Of a stretch of 64,000 nucleotides of DNA, positions 27,446 through 35,943 are shown one piece after another; the first letter of the stretch is position 1; each line of letters opens with the position of its first letter. Under the pieces are notes generated by a model. The model was not told the origin of the DNA. It did not search any database and worked only from the letters and a program-made list of their open reading frames with translations. The stretch is taken from the NCBI GenBank assembly GCA_022565595.1, contig JAIUML010000010.1, positions 1 through 64,000 of the forward strand, given 5' to 3'. The DNA comes from Saccharospirillum sp. Its GTDB lineage: Bacteria > Pseudomonadota > Gammaproteobacteria > Pseudomonadales > Natronospirillaceae. The translations under genes and the position numbers were made by a program.

Positions 27446-28650
27446 TGCGCTGAACCTCCATGCGGCCAGACCGGGAAGGGGTCTGGCAGGTCGCGCCAGG
27501 CGCTTTTGTCGAGTGCCATTTCGGCATCGGTCAGCAGGCAATCATCCAGTTGCCGGCAAATGTCCACCTTGTCCAATTGGTGGCCGATGTACACCAGTTC
27601 TTGGCGTGCATCGCCAAAGGGTTCAACCCAGTTGGCGGCAATGGCCTTGAGGTAGTCGGGATCGTCCGGCCAGTTATCCCGAGACATCGAAGCCCAGAAA
27701 AAACCGGCAAAATCATAGTGGGCGATGCCGCCAGCCTGGCTCCATTGGCCGGCGCACTCAGAGCGGCTGGCCAGCCAGAAGTAGCCCTTGGAGCGAATCA
27801 GGGTGCCGCGCGGCCAGGGACGATGCAAAAAGTTGAAGAAGCGCTTCGGGTGAAAGGGCCGTCGCGCTCGATAGGTAAAAGAGGCAATGCCATACTCTTT
27901 GGTTTCCGGGGTGTGTTCTCCGCGCATCTCCTTGAGCCAGCCCGGCGCCATTTCGGCCTTGTGGAAATCGAAAAGGCCCGTTCCAAGTACCTTGTTGACG
28001 GGTATCTGACCATGTGCGATCGGGACCAGTTCCGCTTCCGTATTGAGGCTGCGCAGTGTGGCTCGAAGGCGGGCCAGGCGTTCTTCATCCACCAGGTCTG
28101 TTTTGGTCATCAGGATGATGTCGGCGAACTCTATCTGGTCGACCAGCAGGTCGGTCACGCTGCGGTGGTCGTCTTCTCCCAGGCTTTCGCCTGCTTCCTG
28201 AAGTGAGCGCGCCCGTTCGAACTCTTCGAGGAAGTTCACCGAATCGACCAGGGTGACCATGGTATCCAGAGGCGCCAGGTCGTTCAGGCAGAAGCCGGCT
28301 TCGTCGGTGAAGGTGAAGGTTTCGGCCACCGGCAATGGTTCGGAGATGCCGGAGGACTCTATAACCAGGTAGTCAAAGCGCTCTTCACGCGCCAGTGCAC
28401 TGACGGCTTCGAGCAGGTCTTCCCGCAGGGTGCAACAAATGCAACCGTTGGTCATTTCGACCAGCGTTTCCTGGGTATAGTTGAGCTCGACGTCCTGTCG
28501 TACCAGGCTGGCATCGATGTTGACATCGCTCATGTCATTGACGATGACGGCGATTTTCAAACCATCGCGATTTTGCAACAACTGTTGCAGCAGGGTGGTC
28601 TTGCCGGCGCCGAGGAAGCCGGACAGGACGGTAACGGGAAGCGCTGCCAT
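27442..28650 (-). CDS. zigA: Zinc-responsive G3E GTPase, ZigA type
   Basis: 402 residues. Walker A LSGFLGAGKTTLLQQLL at residues 9-25, CxCC in TNGCICCTLREDLLE, switch ESSGISEPLPVAETF, NKxD replaced by TKTD (MTKTDLVDEERL), and a CobW_C domain with FHPKRFFNFLHRPWPRGTLI. Length and this C-terminal pattern match ZigA/YeiR-type zinc chaperones. First gene of the cluster and directly behind the Zur box at 28674-28691, so strongly expected to be induced by zinc starvation. Confidence 0.9.
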   Translation of the reverse strand: MAALPVTVLSGFLGAGKTTLLQQLLQNRDGLKIAVIVNDMSDVNIDASLVRQDVELNYTQETLVEMTNGCICCTLREDLLEAVSALAREERFDYLVIESSGISEPLPVAETFTFTDEAGFCLNDLAPLDTMVTLVDSVNFLEEFERARSLQEAGESLGEDDHRSVTDLLVDQIEFADIILMTKTDLVDEERLARLRATLRSLNTEAELVPIAHGQIPVNKVLGTGLFDFHKAEMAPGWLKEMRGEHTPETKEYGIASFTYRARRPFHPKRFFNFLHRPWPRGTLIRSKGYFWLASRSECAGQWSQAGGIAHYDFAGFFWASMSRDNWPDDPDYLKAIAANWVEPFGDARQELVYIGHQLDKVDICRQLDDCLLTDAEMALDKSAWRDLPDPFPVWPHGGSAQ

Positions 28651-28673
28651 GGTGAAGGTCTCTGACTTATAAT

Positions 28674-28691
28674 GTTATGTTGTAACATAAC
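28674..28691. promoter_or_regulatory. Zur box upstream of zigA
   Basis: GTTATGTTGTAACATAAC is an 18-base palindrome (8-base arms, two-base centre) closely matching gammaproteobacterial Zur operators. It lies 23 bases before the zigA start codon, where it would cover the promoter. Confidence 0.88.
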
Positions 28692-28749
28692 TTATAGAGG
28701 TCGCTTTTTCAAGATACTGCAATGCGACAGTCAGGCAGGGTGAGGAGGC

Positions 28750-28781
28750 AAAAAAAAGCGCATCTCCCTCAAGAGATGCGC
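28750..28781 (-). terminator. Rho-independent terminator after glpD
   Basis: On the minus strand a perfect 9-base stem GCGCATCTC/GAGATGCGC with a six-base loop is followed by a run of seven or more T. It ends glpD before the zigA promoter. Confidence 0.9.
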
Positions 28782-28804
28782 AAGGGCTACCGCCAGAGAG
28801 TGAA

Positions 28805-30358
28805 TCAAGCAGCTTTTAACACGGTTTCCAGCCGATCACGGATCTGTTGGGAGACTTTTTCATCCAGCATGCCAACGCGCATGCGTCGGTTGAGTACGTC
28901 TTCTGGTTTGCAGGCTCCCTCGTAATTCAGTGCCCAGCTCAATTCGGCCTCGATGTAGGGTGCACCCTCAACCAGGCGTTTGCTACTGCCCTGCTGCATG
29001 ACCAGATGAGCTCGATCGCCGTAGGCCTGCCAAAGGTAGGTGGCAATATCCTCTGGCAGCGTCTTTAATGCCAGCCGAGCCTCGGCTTCATCGCCATTGG
29101 CGCCGGGCAGGCGCAGGGTCTGCGTTTTACAGGGACCCGCTTTGAGGTTGGCGCTTTTTACAACGGTGTCCATGCAGTCTTCCGCCATTCTGCGCCAGGT
29201 GGTCCACTTGCCGCCGGTCAGGGTGGTCAGGCCATTGTCGTCTCGAATCAGATGATCGCGGCTCAGGTTTGAGGTTGAACCGCCTTCGGGGTTGCTGACC
29301 AGAGGGCGCAAACCGGAGAAGGTTGCGCTGACATCGGCCAGTGCAATCGGGTCGATCAGCCATTCGTTGATGTGCTTGATTAAATAGTCGACTTCGTCCT
29401 GGCTGGCACGGGGGTGGTCGTGCAGTTCGGCCGGGTCGTCTGTTGTACCGACCAGGGTTTTACCCAGCCAGGGCAACATGAACAGAACACGGCCATCGTC
29501 GGTTTCGGGAATCAGAATGCCGCGGCCTTCCGGCAGCAGGTTCTTGTTGAGCAGCAAGTGAATGCCACTGGAGACGGTCATCATCGGTTTGGCATCCGGG
29601 TCGGCCATGGTGCGTAAATGGTCGGTCCAGGGGCCGGTGCAGTTGATGACGGCTTTGGCCTTGATGGTCAGCCGAGTCTGGCCAAGCAGGTCGGTACAGT
29701 GGGCGCCACGGACCTTGCCGTTCTCGATGATCAGATCGTCGACCCGGGTATGGTTTACGGCCAGGCCGCCTTGTTCAAGGGCGGAGCGAACCATGGCGAT
29801 TCCGAAACGGGCGTCGTCGAACTGGCCATCCATATAGCTCACGCCCCCTTTCAGGGGTTTCATGTCCAGGCTCGGGCAGGCGCGTTTGAGTTCGATTTTA
29901 CTCTCAATGCGAGACTTGCCCAGGCGCTCTGAACCGGAAAGCAGGTCGTAGAGGCCGAGGCCAAAACGGTAATAGGGCAGGCCGATCAGGCTTTTGGCGG
30001 GTGTAATCAGCGTCAGCGGCCAGGCCAGGTGCGGCGCCATATTGAGCATGCGTTTGCGCTCGGCCAGCGCTTCCTTGACCAGTTCGTACTTGCCGTAATC
30101 CAGACCCTTAAACGCCTGTTCCAGGTAACGAACCCCACCGTGAATCAACTTGGTGGAACGGCTGGAGGTACCGGCCATGAAATCCTGGCGGTCTACCAGG
30201 GCGGCACTTAAACCGCGGGACAGCGCATCCAGCAACACACCCACACCACTGGCGCCGCCACCGATGACCAGCACATCGACGTCAGCATCCTTGAGGGCTT
30301 CCAGCTGGGTGGTGCGCTGCCAGGTCTGGTCGGGCTTGAGGGCGGTGGCTTGGGGCAT
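28805..30358 (-). CDS. glpD: Glycerol-3-phosphate dehydrogenase, FAD-dependent
   Basis: 517 residues. FAD-binding Rossmann motif VLVIGGGASGVGVLLDALSR at residues 29-48, then the GlpD signature HGGVRYLEQAF (residues 73-83), DDARFGIAMVR, GTTDDP and LTGGKWTTWRRMAED. Inner-membrane-associated enzyme oxidising sn-glycerol 3-phosphate to dihydroxyacetone phosphate with electrons to quinone. No glpF/glpK nearby. The upstream region has tandem TTCGTTAATGT elements resembling GlpR half-sites. Confidence 0.95.
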   Translation of the reverse strand: MPQATALKPDQTWQRTTQLEALKDADVDVLVIGGGASGVGVLLDALSRGLSAALVDRQDFMAGTSSRSTKLIHGGVRYLEQAFKGLDYGKYELVKEALAERKRMLNMAPHLAWPLTLITPAKSLIGLPYYRFGLGLYDLLSGSERLGKSRIESKIELKRACPSLDMKPLKGGVSYMDGQFDDARFGIAMVRSALEQGGLAVNHTRVDDLIIENGKVRGAHCTDLLGQTRLTIKAKAVINCTGPWTDHLRTMADPDAKPMMTVSSGIHLLLNKNLLPEGRGILIPETDDGRVLFMLPWLGKTLVGTTDDPAELHDHPRASQDEVDYLIKHINEWLIDPIALADVSATFSGLRPLVSNPEGGSTSNLSRDHLIRDDNGLTTLTGGKWTTWRRMAEDCMDTVVKSANLKAGPCKTQTLRLPGANGDEAEARLALKTLPEDIATYLWQAYGDRAHLVMQQGSSKRLVEGAPYIEAELSWALNYEGACKPEDVLNRRMRVGMLDEKVSQQIRDRLETVLKAA

Positions 30359-30407
30359 GGGTCTGGCTCCGATCGGGATTATCTGATGGAGTTATCTTAG
30401 CTGGATA

Positions 30408-30446
30408 TTCGTTAATGTCAAAATGTTTTCGTTAATGTTCGTTTTG
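30408..30446. promoter_or_regulatory. Tandem GlpR-like operator elements
   Basis: TTCGTTAATGT occurs at 30408-30418 and 30428-30438 with a 20-base period, followed by a further GTTCGTTTT. DeoR-family GlpR operators contain TTCG/CGAA half-sites of this kind. They lie 50-90 bases upstream of glpD. Assignment by resemblance and position only. Confidence 0.5.
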
Positions 30447-30553
30447 GGGCGTGTGTAGAGGGTGTATTTCCAGGGTAGGCTTTATTCTATGGGTGTAATT
30501 CTTCAGGGGGACTTCCCTGTTGGGTGTTCCAGCCCGCATTTCCTTGTGCGCTC

Positions 30554-30604
30554 GTAAAAACCTGCCAAAGCAGTGCTTTGGCTCGCTTCGCGACCGGTTT
30601 TTAC
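30554..30604. other. Structured inverted-repeat element
   Basis: GTAAAAACC (30554-30562) pairs with GGTTTTTAC (30596-30604). Enclosed are CCAAAGCA/TGCTTTGG (30565-30581) and a small TCGC/GCGA hairpin (30583-30593), giving a three-way-junction shape. It lies between the glpD upstream region and the hsp20 terminator. The rest of 30447-30666 holds no gene that I can support. Confidence 0.5.
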
Positions 30605-30608
30605 CCAT

Positions 30609-30635
30609 AAAAAAAGGGCGACCAACCGGTCGCCC
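30609..30635 (-). terminator. Rho-independent terminator after hsp20
   Basis: GGGCGACC/GGTCGCCC forms a perfect 8-base stem with a 4-base loop, followed on the minus strand by seven T. About 30 bases after the hsp20 stop. Confidence 0.92.
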
Positions 30636-30666
30636 CTCTGCTACTACGTTTATATCACCCGAAAGC

Positions 30667-31152
30667 TCAGGCCACTTTGGACTCCGCCTTCGCCTCTCGC
30701 TTGTGCTCAAGCGGCGTGCTTTCTTTGCCGTTGATGGCGATGCTCCGGGGTTTCATGGCCTCGGGTATCTCTTTGACCAGTTGAATGGTCAGGAGGCCGT
30801 TTTTCAGCTCGGCGCCGCGCACTTCAACATGGTCGGCCAGATTGAATTTGCGTTCGAAGGTACGGTAGGCAATGCCCTGGTGCAGGAAGCGACGCTGTTT
30901 GTCGTCTTCTGCTTCGGCTTTCTTGCCACGCACACTGAGGATGCCGTTTTCGACCTGAATGTTCAGTTCGTCTTCTTCGAAGCCTGCAACAGCCAGAGTG
31001 ATGCCGTATTGGTTTTCGCCGGTCACTTCGATGTTGTAGGGCGGGTAGCCGCCGCTGGTTTGCTCGCCGCGCATGGCGGAGTCGAGCAGGGACGCCATGC
31101 GGTCAAAGCCGATGGTGCTGCGGTACAGAGGGGTTAAATCGATGCTGTTCAT
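30667..31152 (-). CDS. Hsp20 family small heat shock protein
   Basis: 161 residues from the ATG at 31150-31152, with GGAGG nine bases upstream. N-terminal IbpA-like segment (MNSIDLTPLYRSTIGFDRMA), alpha-crystallin domain at residues 35-125 (YNIEVTGENQYGITLAVAGF, then GILSVRGKKAE and FNLADHVEVRGAELKNGLL), and a C-terminal IxI-type anchor (PRSIAI). A cytosolic ATP-independent holdase. Monocistronic between two terminator-like elements. I could not place a sigma-32 promoter with confidence. Confidence 0.93.
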   Translation of the reverse strand: MNSIDLTPLYRSTIGFDRMASLLDSAMRGEQTSGGYPPYNIEVTGENQYGITLAVAGFEEDELNIQVENGILSVRGKKAEAEDDKQRRFLHQGIAYRTFERKFNLADHVEVRGAELKNGLLTIQLVKEIPEAMKPRSIAINGKESTPLEHKREAKAESKVA

Positions 31153-31369
31153 GGTCATATCCTCCAATTGAGCAATATGGAATCTATCAAGTTGACTGGC
31201 CTACATGGCCAGGGTTTGCCAACGACTCTACGGGAGACCTCGCTGGCAAAATCTAAAATAGGGGCAGGCAAACCCGTTTCAAGAGGAGTCACAATGTAAA
31301 AAAATTGTTGGGGTGTTTACCTGGTTGCTTTTAAAGCCTGGTCGAGGCTTTGGTCCAGATTACGATGAC

Positions 31370-32050
31370 TCATTGGATTCCTCGTTTTTTTTCGAGCAGT
31401 CCTTGCAGAGCATGAATTTCACGCTCGGCCTGGTCCCGTTGTTGGGGGTTTTTCGACTGTTTGCGGGCGTGACGCAGCAGTTTTTGCAGATGTTGACGGT
31501 GCTCGGGTTGGCTTGCATCCCAGAACGGGGCAGGGTTGCTGACCGGGCAGGGCGGTGCCTCACCGTGTTGCAACAGCAGCCATTCATAGCCGCGTTGTTT
31601 GTCCATGACAAAACCTTCCGCTTGCACCGACAGGGGCCATTGCTGCAATTGTTCACGTACCTGAAAGAGGTTGTTGGCGGGGGAAATCAGCCAGTCGAAG
31701 CGTGCGGTGTTGGCACCCTGGGCCAGCAGGCCTGCCATGATGTTTAACGTCACTTCGTCACCGACTCCGGCGAGCACCAAAAGATGCCGACCCTGCTTCG
31801 GCAGGTTCAGGTGGCTGGCATCCTGACACAGCACCTGGTAGCCCTCGGCGCCGTAGCGTTGCAATCTCTCCTCCAATTCCCGTGTGATGTCCTGGATCTG
31901 ATCGACAAAGATCACGGCGGGCGCTCGAGCGGTTTCCAGAATGGCCATGCCCAGTCGGCCATGGTCGCAACAGAGGTCCCAGACGCTGTCGTAGCCGGGC
32001 GGTACGGCATCGAATAGCGCGTTCAGGCGTTTGCTGAGTCGAGTTTTCAT
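31370..32050 (-). CDS. TrmK-like tRNA (adenine22-N1)-methyltransferase
   Basis: 226 residues. N-terminal LSKRLNALFDAVPPGYDSVW leads into the SAM-binding motif DLCCDHGRLGMAILE (usual family motif D-GTDHAYLP), then VFVDQ-type acidic residue, LVLAGVGDE and a C-terminal helical extension (residues 170-226), as in the COG2384 family. It begins 14 bases after hmuV stops, so it may be co-transcribed with the heme operon, though a role in heme use is not implied. The catalytic assignment comes from the Gram-positive TrmK family and is less certain for the gammaproteobacterial branch. Confidence 0.8.
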   Translation of the reverse strand: MKTRLSKRLNALFDAVPPGYDSVWDLCCDHGRLGMAILETARAPAVIFVDQIQDITRELEERLQRYGAEGYQVLCQDASHLNLPKQGRHLLVLAGVGDEVTLNIMAGLLAQGANTARFDWLISPANNLFQVREQLQQWPLSVQAEGFVMDKQRGYEWLLLQHGEAPPCPVSNPAPFWDASQPEHRQHLQKLLRHARKQSKNPQQRDQAEREIHALQGLLEKKRGIQ

Positions 32051-32064
32051 CCGCTCCTCCGGGT

Positions 32065-32943
32065 TCAGGAGGCGGCTATCATAGCCGAGTCGGACGGGCT
32101 CGTCTGCGCCTGGGCGGTGCTCATTTCCTGCAGGATCGACTGGGCCCTTCGGTTTAATTCTACGGGGGTTTCGCTGGCGACCAGTCGGGGGCGGCTAACC
32201 TCGGGGTGTGCCAGGCCCAGGGTGTTGAGCGAGAAGGCACGCTTTATTTGCTCGGGCGTCATTTCCTCGGTGGTTGCGCCCAGGCTTTGCAAGGCGCCGG
32301 CTTTCAGGAACATGACCTGATCGGCGTATTGTGCGGCCAGGTTGATGTCATGCACGATGGCAAACACCGCCACATTCAGGCGAGTCAGGGCGCGCACCAG
32401 TTGGAATACCTGATGTTGGTGCGCCGGGTCCAGGCTGGCGGTGCATTCATCCAGAAAGAGGGTTTTCTGGGGTGCGCTCGATGACAGCAACTGGTTTAAC
32501 ACCCGGGCCAGTTGCACCCGTTGCATTTCGCCGCCGCTCAATTGCGTAAAGCGCCGTTCCGCCAGGTGCTCTGTCTCGGTCAGCGTCAGCATGTCCAGCG
32601 CCTGCAAACGCTCTCTCGCCCGGCTGCGAAAGCCAAAGGGGGTGCGCCCCAGGGCGACCACCTCCCAGACAAGAAAGGGAAAGGCCAGGGGCGTGCTCTG
32701 CGGCATGATGGCGCGAAATCGGGCCCTTTCTGCCTTGCTGTAGGCGTTCAGGTCGGTGCCGTTCATCCGAACGGTGCCGCTGCTGGCAGGCCATTGCCCC
32801 CCCAACACCTTGAGCAAGGTTGATTTGCCGGCACCGTTGGCACCGAGGACGGCCAGCAGTTCACCACTGCGAACCGTCAACGAGAGGTTGTTCAGCAGGC
32901 AGTGTGGACCCATCTTCAGTGAAAGGTTGTGGGCTTCAATCAT
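32065..32943 (-). CDS. hmuV: Hemin ABC transporter ATPase
   Basis: 292 residues, about 30 longer than most HmuV because of a C-terminal tail. Walker A GANGAGKSTLLK, signature LSGGEMQRVQLARVL, Walker B TLFLDECTASLDPAHQ, His in AIVHDINLAAQYAD. The CTASLD box is the usual HmuV/FecE variant. Overlaps the permease gene by eight bases. Confidence 0.94.
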   Translation of the reverse strand: MIEAHNLSLKMGPHCLLNNLSLTVRSGELLAVLGANGAGKSTLLKVLGGQWPASSGTVRMNGTDLNAYSKAERARFRAIMPQSTPLAFPFLVWEVVALGRTPFGFRSRARERLQALDMLTLTETEHLAERRFTQLSGGEMQRVQLARVLNQLLSSSAPQKTLFLDECTASLDPAHQHQVFQLVRALTRLNVAVFAIVHDINLAAQYADQVMFLKAGALQSLGATTEEMTPEQIKRAFSLNTLGLAHPEVSRPRLVASETPVELNRRAQSILQEMSTAQAQTSPSDSAMIAAS

Positions 32944-33979
32944 GTTGCAGGCTCCGATCCTGTTGTTTCATCAAGAGGTAGAGAAAGAAAGGGCCACCGA
33001 TCAGGGAGGTGATGATACCGATCGGTAATTCTGCGGGGGCAACAACGAGGCGGGCAAAGACGTCGGCCCATACCAGCAGCGCAGCGCCAGCGAGGCCGCT
33101 GAGCGGAATCAGGGCCCGGTGATCCGGGCCAATGGCCAGACGGATCAGATGCGGGATTACCAGGCCAATAAAGCCGATCATACCTGCGACAGAAACGCCC
33201 GCGCCAACGGCCAGTGCGGTCAGCAAAAAGACACGCCGTCGCACCTGGCTGGCATCGATGCCGAGGTGTTCGCACACGGAGTCGCCCATCAGCATGACAT
33301 TGAGTGCCGGTGCCATTAGTGGAAACAACACCAGGGCCAGCACGATCCAGGGCGAGGCTATGGCGAGGTCGCGCCAGGTGACGGACGCCAGGCTGCCCAT
33401 GCTCCAGAAGGTAAAGGACCGTAATTGGCTGTCATCAGCCAGATAGGTCAGAATGCCGGACACGGCGCCACTGAAGGCGGTGATGGCGACACCGGCCAGT
33501 ATCAGCGTGGTGACACGATTGTCGGCTGTCTTGCGGGCAATCCAGTAGATCAGCCAGGTGACGGCCAGAGCCCCACCGAAGGCCGCCAGTGGCAGCGCAA
33601 ATGCACCAAAACGGATCATCCAACCACTGAGCAAGGTGTTGCCCAGCACGATCACCGCCAGGGTGGCCAGTGCGGCCCCACTGGAGACGCCGATCAAACC
33701 CGGGTCGGCGAGAGGGTTGCGAAACAGCCCCTGAATGGAGGCACCGGCCATGGCCAGGGAGGCGCCGATCAGGGCACCCATCAGCAACCGCGGTAAGCGA
33801 ATGTCGCCCAGCACAATCTGTATGTGGTGCGGCAGTTGGGTGTCCTGCCCCAGCCAACCTCGGCTGAGCCAAAGCCAGATATCGCTGCCACTGATGGGTA
33901 CAGCACCAGTCGACAGGCTGGTGATCATGGCCAGCGTCAACAGCGTGATCAGCAAGGCAGTCAGTGACTGGGTGGTCAT
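32936..33979 (-). CDS. hmuU: Hemin ABC transporter permease
   Basis: 347 residues from the ATG at 33977-33979, overlapping hmuT by ATGA; further upstream codons lie inside hmuT. FecCD/BtuC family with about ten helices: IRLPRLLMGALIGASLAMAG, GLFRNPLADPGLIGVSSGAA, and near the C-terminus GMIGFIGLVIPHLIRLAIGP and LPIGIITSLIGGPFFLYLL, all family hallmarks. Inner-membrane channel for heme. Confidence 0.95.
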   Translation of the reverse strand: MTTQSLTALLITLLTLAMITSLSTGAVPISGSDIWLWLSRGWLGQDTQLPHHIQIVLGDIRLPRLLMGALIGASLAMAGASIQGLFRNPLADPGLIGVSSGAALATLAVIVLGNTLLSGWMIRFGAFALPLAAFGGALAVTWLIYWIARKTADNRVTTLILAGVAITAFSGAVSGILTYLADDSQLRSFTFWSMGSLASVTWRDLAIASPWIVLALVLFPLMAPALNVMLMGDSVCEHLGIDASQVRRRVFLLTALAVGAGVSVAGMIGFIGLVIPHLIRLAIGPDHRALIPLSGLAGAALLVWADVFARLVVAPAELPIGIITSLIGGPFFLYLLMKQQDRSLQHD

Positions 33980-34806
33980 GAACCTGCCGCCAGGCGTTCG
34001 GCCAATTGCTCGAGAGACCAACCCAGTCGCGGCCCGAAGGCGAGCAGGTCGATGTCGTCAATGGTGCGAATCCGCCCGTTCTGGACGGCATTGGTCATCG
34101 CCAGAGCCGGGTTGGCCGCCAGAGTCTGCAAATTCTCCTGGCTGTGAAACACCAGTATCACATCCGGGTTGGCGGCAATGGCGGCTTCGGGCGTCAGTGG
34201 CTTGTAGTCGCGAATATCAGCAAATACATTGATCAGGCCCGCCAGCTCCAGAGCGCCATGAGCCCGGGTGTTCTGGCCCGCAACCTGGAAACCCCGAGTA
34301 CCCGCATCCATCACAAACATGGCCCGCAGTGGCCCCACTTTTTCGGCCAGTTGTTGTTGCGCAGCACGGACATCGCGTTGAATTTGCTGTTGCAATTGCT
34401 GCCCTGCCTGCCGGCGACCCAGGGCGTCAGCGACTGCCTCGACCTTGTTTAATACACCTTCCAGAGTGTATTGGCTGTCGATGATGGTGATATTCACGCC
34501 GGCGCGGCTCAGTTGCCCCAGGGTATCGGGTGGGCCGGCATCCGTGGTGGTCAAAATCCGCTCGGGTGCCAGTGACAAAATGCCTTCGGCGGAGAGGGCG
34601 CGCATGTAACCGACATTGGGCAGTTGTTCCGCTTCGGGTGGCCACTTGCTGGTGGTATCGACACCCACCAGTGTCTCGGTGGCATCGAGCGCAAAGACGA
34701 TCTCGGTAATGGCGCCGTCTATCGACACCAGGCGTTCGGCCTGCACCCAGTTAGCACTCAGAATCACGCCCATCAGGATCAGGGTTTTGCTCAGCGCTCG
34801 TTTCAC
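33976..34806 (-). CDS. hmuT: Periplasmic hemin-binding protein
   Basis: 276 residues with a signal peptide (cleavage after WVQA). Two-lobed class III binding protein: RLVSIDGAITEIVFALDATE at the mature start, and YMRALSAEGILSLAPERIL, in which the Tyr is the expected heme-iron ligand of the ShuT/PhuT family. C-terminal GPRLGWSLEQLAERL. Passes heme from the periplasm to HmuUV. Overlaps hmuS and hmuU by four bases each. Confidence 0.94.
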   Translation of the reverse strand: MKRALSKTLILMGVILSANWVQAERLVSIDGAITEIVFALDATETLVGVDTTSKWPPEAEQLPNVGYMRALSAEGILSLAPERILTTTDAGPPDTLGQLSRAGVNITIIDSQYTLEGVLNKVEAVADALGRRQAGQQLQQQIQRDVRAAQQQLAEKVGPLRAMFVMDAGTRGFQVAGQNTRAHGALELAGLINVFADIRDYKPLTPEAAIAANPDVILVFHSQENLQTLAANPALAMTNAVQNGRIRTIDDIDLLAFGPRLGWSLEQLAERLAAGS

Positions 34807-35828
34807 GCCACACCCTCCACGGCGACTTCGACCAGGCTTTCAGCCAGGGTGCGCCAATCCTCGCGTTCCTGCTCGCCTTCAAGCCGTTGACCGAAGAACT
34901 GGACAACGGTGCGCCCGGCCGCATCAAAGGCTTCGACCGACGTCACACAACCGTCCACCGTGGGTCGGCGGACCACCCAGGCCGATGACAGCGCCTCAGT
35001 GTTGAGGTGCAAATTGAAGTTGGGATCCAGAATGTTGTACCAGGGTCCGGTGCGTTTCAGCTGCCCAGGCGCACCGGTGTGTATTTGAACCACGCCGCCA
35101 TTGCTGACAAAGGTCATCAGCGGGATCTGCTGTTCCCGACACGCATTCAGCACCGTTTCAATGGCATAGCAATGGACGGGTTGCGCCCAATCCGATCCGG
35201 CTGCCTCAAAGGCTGACAACCGGTCCGTCTGGTGTTTTTTCAGCAGGTTATTGAATTGGTGAACATCGGTAATGCGCGACCAGTCCTCTCGCAGGGCCTT
35301 GGCCTGTTGCACCAAGCGGCGTTCCGGTGCCGCTTTGGGCAGCAAGACCAGGGGTTGATCTCGTTCAACCTGGCGCATGCGAATCAGAGCTTCCCAAGCC
35401 TCCTGGTGGGAGTGCGCCAGTCGATAGAGCTTGATCACGGCCTGGCCGGTGGCATCGAACACCTGAATGCTTTCGCGCTCGCCCTCGACAACCGACAACA
35501 AGTACACCCAGTGTTTGAAGAACAATCGGCTGTCCTGTTCGCCCAGGAACAAGCCGACCTGAGCCCCCCCGCCGAGTTCGCCGAAGGGTCCCGTGGTTTC
35601 GTGCACGGCATAGTCGTTACGGACCAGAGACATAACCGGCCCCAGCGACGATAACTCATCGGCCAACAGCCGGGGTTCGATGGACAACCAGGATACGCCC
35701 TCACCCAATCGAGTCAGCAGCAGTTCCAGTTCGCTGACACCCAATTGCCCGGCTGCGTCGCGAATGCGCAATCGGGGGTTGTCCTGTTTCAGTTGTTGCC
35801 AGGCGTTCGCCAGTTCTTCGCGACTCAT
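34803..35828 (-). CDS. hmuS: Hemin-degrading factor / cytoplasmic heme protein
   Basis: 341 residues in two homologous halves, as in HmuS/ChuS/PhuS. The first half has VMSLVRNDYAVHETTGPFGE; the second has MTFVSNGGVVQIHTGAPGQL and GPWYNILDPNFNLHLNTEAL with the family's heme-contact residues. It receives imported heme in the cytoplasm and either degrades it or hands it on. First gene of the leftward heme operon, with the Fur box in the divergent promoter region. Confidence 0.93.
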   Translation of the reverse strand: MSREELANAWQQLKQDNPRLRIRDAAGQLGVSELELLLTRLGEGVSWLSIEPRLLADELSSLGPVMSLVRNDYAVHETTGPFGELGGGAQVGLFLGEQDSRLFFKHWVYLLSVVEGERESIQVFDATGQAVIKLYRLAHSHQEAWEALIRMRQVERDQPLVLLPKAAPERRLVQQAKALREDWSRITDVHQFNNLLKKHQTDRLSAFEAAGSDWAQPVHCYAIETVLNACREQQIPLMTFVSNGGVVQIHTGAPGQLKRTGPWYNILDPNFNLHLNTEALSSAWVVRRPTVDGCVTSVEAFDAAGRTVVQFFGQRLEGEQEREDWRTLAESLVEVAVEGVA

Positions 35829-35884
35829 GGGTCGTCTCCTTCAATGAAAAGATGGCTTGACGGTAAATCCGTGTTGTCTTTATA

Positions 35885-35918
35885 GTAAATAAAAATCATT
35901 ATCAAATACAAATCATTC
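35885..35918. promoter_or_regulatory. Fur box between hmuS and the heme receptor gene
   Basis: AAATCATTATCAAATACAAATCATT (inside 35893-35917) contains overlapping Fur half-sites (minus-strand TTTGATAATGATTT). It lies between divergent hmuS and the receptor. A leftward TTGATA...TATAAA promoter overlaps it. Confidence 0.8.
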
Positions 35919-35943
35919 TTGAATGTTTTTGAAGGAGCGGGAT

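Noticed and set aside
31168-31300. Possible sigma-32 promoter upstream of hsp20
   Set aside because: CTTGAT and CCATAT elements occur, but only about six bases apart, far from the required 13-17.
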